Source: an uncultured Collinsella sp. (GTDB lineage Bacteria > Actinomycetota > Coriobacteriia > Coriobacteriales > Coriobacteriaceae). From it: a DNA stretch of 29,869 nt. The first letter of the stretch is position 1; each line of letters begins with the position of its first letter. Shown here piece by piece: positions 1 to 7,376 of this stretch. The stretch is from contig UQSC01000012.1 in assembly GCA_900543615.1 (NCBI GenBank), forward strand, positions 1 to 29,869, read 5' to 3'. A program made the translations under genes and the position numbers. The notes beneath the pieces are model-generated. The model saw only the letters and a list, made by a program, of their open reading frames with translations, made no database searches and was not told the DNA's origin.

Positions 1-47
1 GAGATCAGCCTCGGTCTCGTGGGCTCGGAGATGTGTATAAGAGACAG
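1..47 (+). other. Illumina Nextera i7 adapter contamination (P7 tail, index, Tn5 mosaic end)
   Basis: Bases 1-5 match the end of the P7 flow-cell oligo, 6-13 (CAGCCTCG) read as an 8-base i7 index that I recall as Nextera N710, 14-28 are the Nextera read-2 primer segment, and 29-47 (AGATGTGTATAAGAGACAG) are the 19-bp Tn5 mosaic end. This is library-construction sequence, not genome, so real sequence begins at about base 48. Reading frames that cross it yield the adapter-derived peptide YTSPSPRDRG (leftward) and MYKRQ (rightward), which should not be annotated as protein. Confidence 0.97.
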
Positions 48-479
48 ATCCATGACAGGCGGCTCGAGCTCGGGCTCGGGAGCCGTGTATGCCGACTGCT
101 GCGGGGCAGCGTAGCGAATCGTGCTGTCTGCCGTGGGGCGCTGTGCCGCTGCAGCGAGAAATGCCGCCGTCTCGGACGGATCGCTAGCAGGACGGGGTGC
201 AGGGGCGGCTTTACGCGTCGTCTGCACGATGGGGCGGGTGGCAAAGTCGTTCGCGGGCACGGATGCCGGCGCGGGCGTGGCGGAAGGTGCGGGCTTTGCA
301 CTTGTCGGGCGAACCCCGCCGCCCATGAGTTCCTCGGCGGTCCAAGGGCGGTCGCTCATCACGTCGTCGAGGCTCAACGCAAACAGATCGTCTTCGCCCT
401 CGTCAAACGCGCGTTTCGCATGCCTGGCGCCAGAAACGGTGCCTCCGCGGCCGTTGCGTGATGCGTTGCTCGACCCCAT
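48..479 (-). CDS. Partial hypothetical protein, acidic N-terminus and Ala/Pro-rich low-complexity region
   Basis: The leftward frame starts at an ATG at 479-477 and stays open for 144 codons until the adapter junction, so the 3' end is missing. The start is supported by a Shine-Dalgarno (AAAGGA, about 9 bases upstream) and a TATAAT at 520-515. The first 25 residues are basic and Ser/Gly/Asn-rich. Residues about 26-58 hold an acidic amphipathic stretch including DEGEDDLFALSLDDVMSD, then WTAEELMGG. The rest is an Ala/Pro/Thr-rich linker typical of a disordered region ahead of a membrane or globular domain. Codon use fits the neighbours. I do not recognise the family. It could be the cytoplasmic head of an envelope or division protein, but that is a guess. 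Confidence 0.6.
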
Positions 480-514
480 CTTGTTCCATCCTTTCGAAAT
501 ATTCACATTCATCG

Positions 515-520
515 ATTATA
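515..520 (-). promoter_or_regulatory. -10 box upstream of the partial leftward gene
   Basis: On the minus strand TATAAT occurs 36 bases upstream of the ATG at 479. No good -35 hexamer lies at 16-18 bp, so the call rests on the perfect -10 and its placement. Confidence 0.4.
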
Positions 521-601
521 TGGAACTTGCCTTGCGGCCGACTCTCGGATTCGTGCATTCCAGAACTCGCGCCCAAAAGGGGAGGGGTGCAGGCGCGCTG
601 A

Positions 602-1255
602 CTATTTGTCGCCGGCGGCAGCCTTTGCCTCGTTGAGGTAGCTATAGAAGCTGTACTTAGAGATGCCAAAGAACTCGCAGGCGCGTTCGCTCGACTTGGA
701 GATGAGGAAGGCGCCGCGACGGTCGAGGTAGCCAATGGCGCGAATGCGCTCGTCCTTGGTCATAAGGGCTGCAGGCTTGCCCACGTACTGCTCGCACTCG
801 CGCAGCAGATCCTCGAGCAGGTCGCCGATGTTTTTGGTGATGGGCTCGGGCTCGGTGTATCCCTTGTCGCCTGTGCCGGTGAGCGCGTCGAGCGAACGCT
901 CAAAAGCCTTCATGAGCGTAATGTCAAAGTTAATGGCCAAAATGCCGACGGGCTTGCCCTCGTCGTTGCGGATAAAGATGGTCGAGGACTTGAGCAGCTT
1001 GCCATCGGCGGTTTTGGTGAGGTATGGCTCGCGGTCGTGCACGTCGGCGGTGCCCTCGTGCATGGACTCAAGCACAATATGGCTGGGGCCGTCACCCAGT
1101 TTGCGCCCGCTGACGTGGCCGTTTTCGATCACTACGATGGAGTGGTCCACGTCCTCGGTCTCCAAGTCGTGGACGACGACTTCGCAGTTGGGGCCAAACT
1201 GGAGCGCCAGGCCGTGTGCAAGGCGCTTGTAAAACTCAATCTGTGCGGGGGTCAT
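602..1255 (-). CDS. YheO-like PAS domain / helix-turn-helix transcriptional regulator
   Basis: The 217-residue protein has the two-part layout of the YheO/DauR family. Residues about 5-120 form a YheO-type PAS-like sensor, with the family patterns SSTIFIRND and GILAINFDIT. Residues about 160-213 are a C-terminal HTH (RAIGYLDRRGAFLISKSSE then FFGISKYSFYSYLNEAK). The start is backed by AGGAAGG just upstream. Members of this family commonly control amino-acid or related catabolic genes lying next to them. This one is divergent from ygeX across a 277-base region holding two AACAA/TTGTT palindromes, so it probably controls the ygeX operon and itself. The ligand cannot be told from sequence; a purine- or diaminopropionate-related metabolite is only an inference. 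Confidence 0.88.
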   Translation of the reverse strand: MTPAQIEFYKRLAHGLALQFGPNCEVVVHDLETEDVDHSIVVIENGHVSGRKLGDGPSHIVLESMHEGTADVHDREPYLTKTADGKLLKSSTIFIRNDEGKPVGILAINFDITLMKAFERSLDALTGTGDKGYTEPEPITKNIGDLLEDLLRECEQYVGKPAALMTKDERIRAIGYLDRRGAFLISKSSERACEFFGISKYSFYSYLNEAKAAAGDK

Positions 1256-1378
1256 GGGTGCCTTCCTAAAAATTAGTTTGGGCTCACTTTGCCATAAACC
1301 ACATCTGTTCGCAAATAACGAAAGCGTCGCTGCGCTATGTGACCGTTCGGCGGCAAAAAGGTACCGATTACGGCAACA

Positions 1379-1389
1379 AACAATTTGTT
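1379..1389. promoter_or_regulatory. Palindrome AACAATTTGTT, candidate operator 1
   Basis: A perfect 5-1-5 inverted repeat centred at 1384 in the region between the divergent regulator and ygeX. It lies inside a looser repeat (GGCAA at 1372-1376, TTGCC at 1394-1398). The core resembles the palindrome at 1426-1440, 49 bp away. A role as binding site for the adjacent YheO-type regulator is inferred. Confidence 0.4.
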
Positions 1390-1425
1390 AGGTTTGCCAA
1401 TCAAAAAGTGTGATAGAACAGTGCT

Positions 1426-1440
1426 AACAAACTTTTTGTT
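1426..1440. promoter_or_regulatory. Palindrome AACAAACTTTTTGTT, candidate operator 2
   Basis: A perfect 6-3-6 inverted repeat (AACAAA/TTTGTT) centred at 1433, sharing half-sites with the palindrome at 1379-1389. It lies 93 bases upstream of the ygeX start. I could not assign convincing -35/-10 hexamers for either divergent gene. Confidence 0.4.
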
Positions 1441-1532
1441 TGGCATCCACATAAAAGTTCAGTCGCATGAATGGGAATGGGCTGAAACGCGTATGCGGGG
1501 GCCGGCAAGAGAGGACTTAAGGAGTTCACCGT

Positions 1533-2747
1533 ATGGCCGATAAGATCCAGTGGGCGGGCAACACGATGCCCAAGAGCGATGACAAGCACTTGGGAATCAT
1601 GAGCCTCGACCACGTGAAGAAGGCCCGTGCCTTCCACCAGTCGTTCCCCCAGTACACCGTCACTCCGCTTGCCCGCCTGGATGGCCAGGCCGCGCGCCTG
1701 GGCCTGTCCAACCTGTGCGTCAAGGACGAGAGCTATCGCTTTGGCCTCAACGCCTTTAAGGTCCTGGGCGGTTCGTTTGCCATGGCCAACTACATTGCCG
1801 ACGAGACTGGCAAGGACGTTGCCGAGTGCACCTTCGATTACCTGACCTCCGATCAGCTTGCCAAGGACTTTGGTCAGGCTACCTTCTTTACCGCCACCGA
1901 CGGCAACCATGGCCGCGGTGTGGCATGGGCTGCCAACAAGCTGGGCCAGAAGGCCGTCGTGCACATGCCCAAGGGTTCCACCAAGCCCCGCTTTGATAAC
2001 ATCGCCGCCGAGGGCGCCACGGTGACCATCGAAGAGGTCAACTACGACGAGTGCGTGCGCATGGCCGCCGCCGAGGCCGACGCCTGCGAGCGCGGCGTCA
2101 TCGTTCAGGACACCGCCTGGGAGGGCTACGAGAAGATCCCGTCTTGGATCATGGAGGGCTACGGCACCATGGCTTCCGAGGCTGCCGAGCAGCTGCGCGA
2201 GATGGCCATCAACCGCCCGACGCACGTTTTTGTCCAGGCTGGCGTAGGCTCGCTCGCCGGCGCCGTGGTGGGCTACTTCACCAACCTGTATCCCGATAAC
2301 CCGCCCACCTTCGTCGTGGTCGAGTGCGCTCCGGCCGCCTGCCTGTACAAGGGCGCTGCCGCCGGCGACGGCGATCCGCGCATCGTGGACGGCGACATGC
2401 CCTCCATCATGGCCGGCCTGTGCTGCGGCGAGCCCAACATCCTGGGCTGGGATATCCTGCGCAACCACGCTACCGCCTTCGTGTCCTGCCCCGACTGGGT
2501 CACCGCTCGCGGCATGCGCACCCTGGGCGCTCCCGAGAAGGGCGACCCGCGCGTCATCTCCGGCGAGTCCGGCGCGGTGACCACCGGCCTGGTCGAGACC
2601 CTCATGCTCGATCCTGAGTACGCCGAGCTCAAAGAGCTCATCGGCCTGGACAAGACGAGCTCCGTGCTCTGCTTCTCCACGGAAGGTGACACCGATCCGG
2701 ATCAGTACCGTCGCATCGTCTGGGAGGGCGAATACCCCACTTGCTAA
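1533..2747 (+). CDS. ygeX: Diaminopropionate ammonia-lyase
   Basis: This PLP enzyme of fold type II converts 2,3-diaminopropionate to pyruvate and two ammonia. The 404 residues match the family length (E. coli YgeX is about 398). The PLP lysine is K76 in GLNAFKVLGG, and the glycine/asparagine loop is ATDGNHGRG with D123. D193 in VQDTAWEGYEKIPSW corresponds to the second catalytic aspartate of the E. coli enzyme. A Gly-rich phosphate loop (QAGVGSLAGA) lies near residues 236-245. AAGGAG precedes the ATG. It is first in a rightward set with ygeY, ygeW and arcC, the usual partners in selenium-linked purine catabolism, where it would give the final carbon product pyruvate. Confidence 0.95.
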   Translation: MADKIQWAGNTMPKSDDKHLGIMSLDHVKKARAFHQSFPQYTVTPLARLDGQAARLGLSNLCVKDESYRFGLNAFKVLGGSFAMANYIADETGKDVAECTFDYLTSDQLAKDFGQATFFTATDGNHGRGVAWAANKLGQKAVVHMPKGSTKPRFDNIAAEGATVTIEEVNYDECVRMAAAEADACERGVIVQDTAWEGYEKIPSWIMEGYGTMASEAAEQLREMAINRPTHVFVQAGVGSLAGAVVGYFTNLYPDNPPTFVVVECAPAACLYKGAAAGDGDPRIVDGDMPSIMAGLCCGEPNILGWDILRNHATAFVSCPDWVTARGMRTLGAPEKGDPRVISGESGAVTTGLVETLMLDPEYAELKELIGLDKTSSVLCFSTEGDTDPDQYRRIVWEGEYPTC

Positions 2748-2819
2748 TACTGGGTGGAGTAAATAGGTATCGCTCCGCCACCTCACAGGTAGATTCCTTC
2801 GTTTGAAAGGTTATGAATA

Positions 2820-4205
2820 ATGGCTAAAGAACTCGATTTCGACGCTATCAAGGCTGCTGCTGAGTCCCACCGTGCTGATATGACTCGCTTCCTGCGCGCT
2901 ATGATCTCCCATCCCTCTGAGTCTTGCGAGGAGGGTGAGGTTGTCGCTTGCATCAAGGCCGAGATGGAGAGCCTTGGCTATGACGAGGTCAAGGTCGACG
3001 GCCTGGGCAACGTCATGGGCTTTATGGGCGAGGGCGACAAGATCATCGCCATCGACTCCCACATCGACACCGTCGGCATCGGCAACATCGATAACTGGGA
3101 TGCCGATCCCTATGAGGGCTACGAGACCGACGAGATCATCTACGGCCGCGGCGGCTCCGACCAGGAGGGTGGCATGGCTTCTGCTACCTACGCTGCCAAG
3201 ATGATGAAGGACATGGGCCTCATCCCCGAGGGCTACAAGATCATGGTCGTCGGCACCGTCCAGGAAGAGGACTGCGACGGCATGTGCTGGCAGTACATCT
3301 ACAACAAGGACGGCATTAAGCCCGAGTTCGTCATTTCCACCGAGCCCACCGACGGCGGCATCTATCGCGGTCACCGCGGCCGCATGGAGATCCGCGTCGA
3401 CGTTCACGGCACCTCCTGCCACGGCTCCGCTCCCGACCGCGGCGACAACGCCATCTACAAGATGGCCGACATCATCGCCGACGTCCGCGCCCTCAACAAC
3501 AACGGCTGCGACGAGTCGACCGACATCAAGGGTCTCGTCAAGATGCTCGACCCCAAGTACAACCCCGAGCACTTCGAGGATGCCCGCTTCCTGGGCCGCG
3601 GCACCTGCACCGTCAGCCAGATCTTCTACACCAGCCCCAGCCGCTGCGCCGTGGCCGACTCCTGCGCTATCTCCATCGACCGTCGCATGACCGCCGGCGA
3701 GACCTGGGAGTCCTGCCTGGACGAGATCCGCAACCTGCCGGCCGCTAAGAAGTACGGCGACGACGTGAAGGTCTCCATGTACATGTACGACCGTCCGTCC
3801 TGGACCGGCGAGGTCTACGAGACCGAGGCTTACTTCCCCACGTGGATCAACAAGGAGACCGCTCCGCACGTCAAGGCCCTCGTCGACGCCCACAAGGCCA
3901 TGTTTGGTGACGAGCGCATCGGCTGCGAGCCCAGCATGGACAAGCGCACCGGTCGTCCGCTGTGCGACAAGTGGACCTTCTCCACGAACTGCGTTTCCAT
4001 CCAGGGCCGCTATGGCATCCCCTGCGTCGGCTTTGGCCCGGGTGCCGAGTCTCAGGCTCACGCTCCCAACGAGGTCACCTACAAGGACGACCTGGTCACC
4101 GCTGCCGCCATGTATGTGGCTGCCCTGAACCTCTACGATCCGAGTCAGGCCGATGGCGATGCCACCGTGTTCCGCGCCGGTCTGACCAACAACAAGATCG
4201 ACTAG
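2820..4205 (+). CDS. ygeY: YgeY family selenium metabolism-linked M20 hydrolase
   Basis: The 461-residue zinc-dependent amidohydrolase belongs to the M20/ArgE/DapE superfamily and is the YgeY subtype found beside ygeX and ygeW. The metal ligands are recognisable: H81 and D83 in IDSHIDTVG, D114 in GRGGSDQEGG, the catalytic EE at 149-150 in VQEEDCDG, E175 in STEPTDGG, and H414 in ESQAHAPNE. The middle portion (about 190-310) is the dimerisation lid domain with the expected GHRGRMEI and HG(T)SCHGSAP segments. It starts 72 bases after ygeX with GAAAGG as ribosome binding site. The exact substrate is not settled by sequence; a ureido or N-acyl derivative of diaminopropionate is likely from context. 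Confidence 0.93.
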   Translation: MAKELDFDAIKAAAESHRADMTRFLRAMISHPSESCEEGEVVACIKAEMESLGYDEVKVDGLGNVMGFMGEGDKIIAIDSHIDTVGIGNIDNWDADPYEGYETDEIIYGRGGSDQEGGMASATYAAKMMKDMGLIPEGYKIMVVGTVQEEDCDGMCWQYIYNKDGIKPEFVISTEPTDGGIYRGHRGRMEIRVDVHGTSCHGSAPDRGDNAIYKMADIIADVRALNNNGCDESTDIKGLVKMLDPKYNPEHFEDARFLGRGTCTVSQIFYTSPSRCAVADSCAISIDRRMTAGETWESCLDEIRNLPAAKKYGDDVKVSMYMYDRPSWTGEVYETEAYFPTWINKETAPHVKALVDAHKAMFGDERIGCEPSMDKRTGRPLCDKWTFSTNCVSIQGRYGIPCVGFGPGAESQAHAPNEVTYKDDLVTAAAMYVAALNLYDPSQADGDATVFRAGLTNNKID

Positions 4206-4228
4206 TCCCATTCCTCGATCTTGTTGAG

Positions 4229-4251
4229 CCGGGGGCCGATCGTGTCCCCGG
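4229..4251 (+). other. Small intercistronic hairpin between ygeY and ygeW
   Basis: CCGGGG and CCCCGG pair around an 11-base loop 24 bases after the ygeY stop. No T-run follows, so it is not a standard terminator. The rest of the 201-base gap (4206-4406) shows no gene; it may serve mRNA processing or partial attenuation. Confidence 0.3.
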
Positions 4252-4406
4252 CACCTCCTGTTGACTTGGGGCCCGCGGTCGTTATCTCCCATGCTTCCTC
4301 AACGGTAGCGGGTCCTCGTCATAGTGCTCTGCATGTTCTAGCCACACGCGCATGCCGGAGCGCATCTACTCATTGCGATCGTTTCACCTTTAGAAAGGAC
4401 ATTTAC

Positions 4407-5609
4407 ATGGACGCCAAGTTTACCGAGCTCGTCGAGCAGCTGAACGGCCTCGATTTTAAGGGTATGTACGGCAGCGACTTCCTGCACACCTGGGATAAGA
4501 CCACCGATGAGCTCAAGGCGCTCTACATCGTCGCCGACGCCCTGCGCGAGCTGCGTGAGAACAACGTTTCGTCCAAGATCTTCGACTCGGGCCTGGCCGT
4601 GTCCCTGTTCCGCGACAACTCCACCCGTACGCGCTTCTCCTTCTCTAAGGCCGCCAACCTGCTCGGCCTTGAGCTGCAGGACCTGGACGAGAAGAAGTCC
4701 CAGATCGCTCACGGCGAGACCGTCCGCGAGACCGCTACCATGATCTCCTTCATGGCCGACGTCATCGGCATCCGCGACGACATGTACATCGGCAAGGGCG
4801 ACGCCTACATGGCCGAGGTCTCCGAGTCCGTACAGCAGGCCTACGAGGACGGCGTTCTGGATCACCGTCCCACGCTCATCTCCCTGCAGTCCGACTCCGA
4901 TCACCCCACGCAGTCCTCTGCCGACATGCTCTACCTCATCAACGAGTTTGGCGGCCTTGAGAACCTCAAGGGCAAGAAGGTTGCCGTCACCTGGGCCTAT
5001 TCGCCCTCTTACGGCAAGCCACTGTCCTGTCCGCAGTCGCTGATCAGTCTGCTGCCCCGCTTTGGCATGGACGTCACTCTTGCTCACCCCGAGGGCTACG
5101 ACCTCATGCCCGAGGTCGTCGAGCGCGCCAAGGGCTATGCCGCCGAGTCCGGCACCACCTTTAAGCAGGTCAACACCATGGCCGAGGCCTTCGAAGGCGC
5201 CGACATTGTGATCCCCAAGAGCTGGGCTCCGTTTGCCGCCATGGAGAAGCGTACCAACCTGTACGCCGAGGGCGACGACGCCGGCATCGCTGCGCTCGAG
5301 AAGGAGCTGCTCGCTCAGAACGCCACCCATCAGGATTGGTGCTCCACGACCGAGCTCATGGAGAAGACTGCCAACGGCCAGGACACCATCTTTATGCACC
5401 CGCTGCCCGCCGACATCTCCGGTGTCTCCTGCGAGCACGGCGAGGTCAACGCCGACGTCTTCGACATGCACCGCGTGGGCATGTACAAGGAGGCCAGCTA
5501 CAAGCCGTACGCCATCGCTGCCATGATGTTCCTGCAGAAGGTTGCCGATCCCGCCGCTACCCTCAAGGCCCTCGACAAGCGCAACACCGCCCGTTGGTTC
5601 CAGGCCTAA
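4407..5609 (+). CDS. ygeW: Knotted carbamoyltransferase YgeW
   Basis: The 400-residue protein belongs to the aspartate/ornithine carbamoyltransferase superfamily. The carbamoyl-phosphate loop is STRTR (72-76, in FRDNSTRTRFSF), followed by SDHPTQSSADM with HPTQ at 166-169 and HPLPAD at 331-336. An in-frame extension upstream to 4221 exists, but the ATG at 4407 has AGAAAGGA at the right distance and matches the family N-terminus. YgeW proteins lack ornithine or aspartate activity in published work. In the purine/urate cluster they are thought to run toward carbamoyl phosphate from a ureido compound, feeding the adjacent carbamate kinase. That direction is inferred here from gene order. Confidence 0.94.
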   Translation: MDAKFTELVEQLNGLDFKGMYGSDFLHTWDKTTDELKALYIVADALRELRENNVSSKIFDSGLAVSLFRDNSTRTRFSFSKAANLLGLELQDLDEKKSQIAHGETVRETATMISFMADVIGIRDDMYIGKGDAYMAEVSESVQQAYEDGVLDHRPTLISLQSDSDHPTQSSADMLYLINEFGGLENLKGKKVAVTWAYSPSYGKPLSCPQSLISLLPRFGMDVTLAHPEGYDLMPEVVERAKGYAAESGTTFKQVNTMAEAFEGADIVIPKSWAPFAAMEKRTNLYAEGDDAGIAALEKELLAQNATHQDWCSTTELMEKTANGQDTIFMHPLPADISGVSCEHGEVNADVFDMHRVGMYKEASYKPYAIAAMMFLQKVADPAATLKALDKRNTARWFQA

Positions 5610-5623
5610 AGCTGGGCTGAGAA

Positions 5624-6574
5624 ATGGCTAAGCGTATTGTTGTCGCCCTGGGCGGAAACGCCCTCGGCGCCAACCTTCCCGAGCAGATGGAGGCCGTCAA
5701 GACGACTTCCAAGGCCATCGTCGACCTGATCGAGGAGGGCAACGAGGTTGTCGTCGTGCATGGCAACGGTCCCCAGGTGGGCATGATCGCCAACGCGATG
5801 GCCGAGCTCACGCGCTCTAACCCTCAGAAGTACATTCCCTGCCCGCTGTCCGTTTGCGGCGCCATGAGCCAGGGCTACATTGGCTATGACCTGCAAAACG
5901 CCCTGCGCGAGGAAATGCTCGACCGCAATATCGACAAGGGTGTCGCCACCGTGCTCACCCAGGTCGAGGTTGCGGCAGACGACCCGGCCTTTGCCGACCC
6001 GGTCAAGCCGATCGGTCCGTGGATGAGCGAGGCCGAGGCCAAGGAGCTGGAGGCCGACCGCGGCTACCAGTTTATCCACGACGAGAAGCAGGGCTTCCGT
6101 CGCGTGGTGGCTTCGCCCAAGCCCGTGAACATCGTCGAGCTCGACACCATCAAGTCGCTCGTCGAGTCCAACCATGTGGTGATCTCCTGCGGCGGTGGCG
6201 GCATTCCCGTCACCAAGGCCCAGGGCAACCACCTTAAGGGCGCTGCCGCCGTCATCGATAAGGACTTTGCGGCCGAGAAGCTCGCCGAGCAGCTCGATGC
6301 CGATGCCCTGATTATCCTGACGGCCGTGGAGAAGGTTGCCATTGGCTTTGGCACCGACCACGAGCAGTGGCTCGACACACTGAGCGCTGCCGATGTTAAG
6401 CGTCTGTCCGAGGCCAACGAGTTCGGTCGTGGCTCCATGCTGCCCAAGGTCCAGGCCGCCTCGACGTTTGCCGAGAGCAAGCCGGGCCGCACGGCGCTCA
6501 TCACGCTGCTCGAGAAGGCGCGTGACGGTCTTGCCGGCAAGACCGGTACCACGTTTACCGGCGACGCTGAGTAG
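5624..6574 (+). CDS. arcC: Carbamate kinase
   Basis: It transfers phosphate from carbamoyl phosphate to ADP, giving ATP, CO2 and ammonia. The 316 residues match family length. Amino-acid-kinase motifs are ALGGNAL (8-14), VHGNGPQVG (45-53), SCGGGGIPV (188-196), VIDKDFAAEKLA (210-221), ILTAVEKV (231-238) and the late GRGSMLPKV. It starts 14 bases after ygeW with a poor ribosome binding site, suggesting coupled translation. It would capture the energy of carbamoyl phosphate made by YgeW. In E. coli the corresponding gene in this cluster is called yqeA. An intrinsic terminator follows. Confidence 0.95.
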   Translation: MAKRIVVALGGNALGANLPEQMEAVKTTSKAIVDLIEEGNEVVVVHGNGPQVGMIANAMAELTRSNPQKYIPCPLSVCGAMSQGYIGYDLQNALREEMLDRNIDKGVATVLTQVEVAADDPAFADPVKPIGPWMSEAEAKELEADRGYQFIHDEKQGFRRVVASPKPVNIVELDTIKSLVESNHVVISCGGGGIPVTKAQGNHLKGAAAVIDKDFAAEKLAEQLDADALIILTAVEKVAIGFGTDHEQWLDTLSAADVKRLSEANEFGRGSMLPKVQAASTFAESKPGRTALITLLEKARDGLAGKTGTTFTGDAE

Positions 6575-6592
6575 GCATATCTGCACCATTGA

Positions 6593-6627
6593 GGAGGGTG
6601 CCCTGCGTCGCGGGGCGCCCTCCTTTG
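6593..6627 (+). terminator. Intrinsic terminator after carbamate kinase
   Basis: GGAGGGTGCCC (6593-6603) pairs with GGGCGCCCTCC (6613-6623), one G-T wobble, nine-base loop, followed by a short TTTG tract. It ends the ygeX-ygeY-ygeW-arcC transcript, at least in part. Confidence 0.8.
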
Positions 6628-6752
6628 TGCTATGGAGAGCCAAGGGGCGTTCGCTGGAAAAACGAGCGCATGCCTGTTCCGACGGAGTGTGAGCTTGGTA
6701 TGGTGGGTATAGCAACTATGGCGTCCAAGGCGGCCAGGGGAGGTTTGCGGAG

Positions 6753-7367
6753 ATGAAACTCGGTTGCGTGATTATGGCCTCGGGCGAGGGCAAGCGGTTT
6801 GGCTCTAACAAGATGCTTGCCGATATCTATGGCGAGCCGCTGATTGCCCGGACCATCGATTCGGTTCCCCGGGGCTTTGACGTCGTGGTTTCGACGCGTT
6901 GGCCCGAGGTCGCTCAGATTTGCGAGGACAAGCGTTGCCCGTGTGTGCTGCACGATGGCGAGCTGCGCAGCGAAAGCGTCCGTGCGGGCCTTTCGTGGGG
7001 AGCCGAACGCAACTGGAAAGGTTGCCTCTTTTTGCCGGGCGACCAGCCGCTCGTGAGTTCGGATTCTTTTGAGGCTATGGTTCGTGCATTTGACGAGCGT
7101 GGCCGCAAGCATCCGGTGCGTCTTGCGTGCAACGGTGAGCCTTCGAGCCCGGTGCTCTTTCCGGCGGAACTATTCGATGCGCTTATGTGTCTTGAGGGCA
7201 AGGACGGCGGCGGTTCGATCCTCAAGGACCGTACCGACGTGATGCTGGTCGAGGCGCGTGCCTACGAGCTGTGGGACGTCGATACCGCCAAGGGACAGCA
7301 ACGCATAACGGAGCATATCGCCGCCTGCTCGTATTTTGATCGCGTGGCCAACTGCATCAATCAATAA
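6753..7367 (+). CDS. MobA-like nucleotidyltransferase (molybdenum cofactor cytidylyltransferase type)
   Basis: The 204-residue protein has the N-terminal nucleotide-binding signature ASGEGKRFGSNK (9-20), the metal/nucleotide motif LPGDQP with D97 (94-99), and DVDT near the C-terminus. This places it in the MobA-like NTP transferase family with MocA and YgfJ, which add CMP or a related nucleotide to molybdopterin for xanthine-dehydrogenase-type enzymes. Good ribosome binding site GGGGAGG. It is followed after 9 bases by the hydantoinase gene. The neighbouring yqeB, yqeC and xdhC support a role in maturing a selenium-dependent molybdenum hydroxylase. Whether it uses CTP or GTP cannot be read from sequence. 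Confidence 0.87.
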   Translation: MKLGCVIMASGEGKRFGSNKMLADIYGEPLIARTIDSVPRGFDVVVSTRWPEVAQICEDKRCPCVLHDGELRSESVRAGLSWGAERNWKGCLFLPGDQPLVSSDSFEAMVRAFDERGRKHPVRLACNGEPSSPVLFPAELFDALMCLEGKDGGGSILKDRTDVMLVEARAYELWDVDTAKGQQRITEHIAACSYFDRVANCINQ

Positions 7368-7376
7368 GGAGCAATT

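Noticed and set aside
5..461. Open frames in both directions across the first 460 bases
   Set aside because: They contain adapter-encoded peptides (YTSPSPRDRG, MYKRQ), and the leftward gene at 479-48 explains the region better.
567..597. Short CGCGCC/GGCGCG hairpin after the regulator gene
   Set aside because: Six base pairs, long loop and no T-run; too weak to call a terminator.
2811..4292. 493-codon leftward frame opposite ygeY
   Set aside because: It is an antisense shadow of a high-GC gene, with Val/Gly/His/Asp-rich low-complexity translation and no motif.
4221..4406. N-terminal extension of ygeW
   Set aside because: The added residues do not match the family, and the ATG at 4407 has a strong ribosome binding site.
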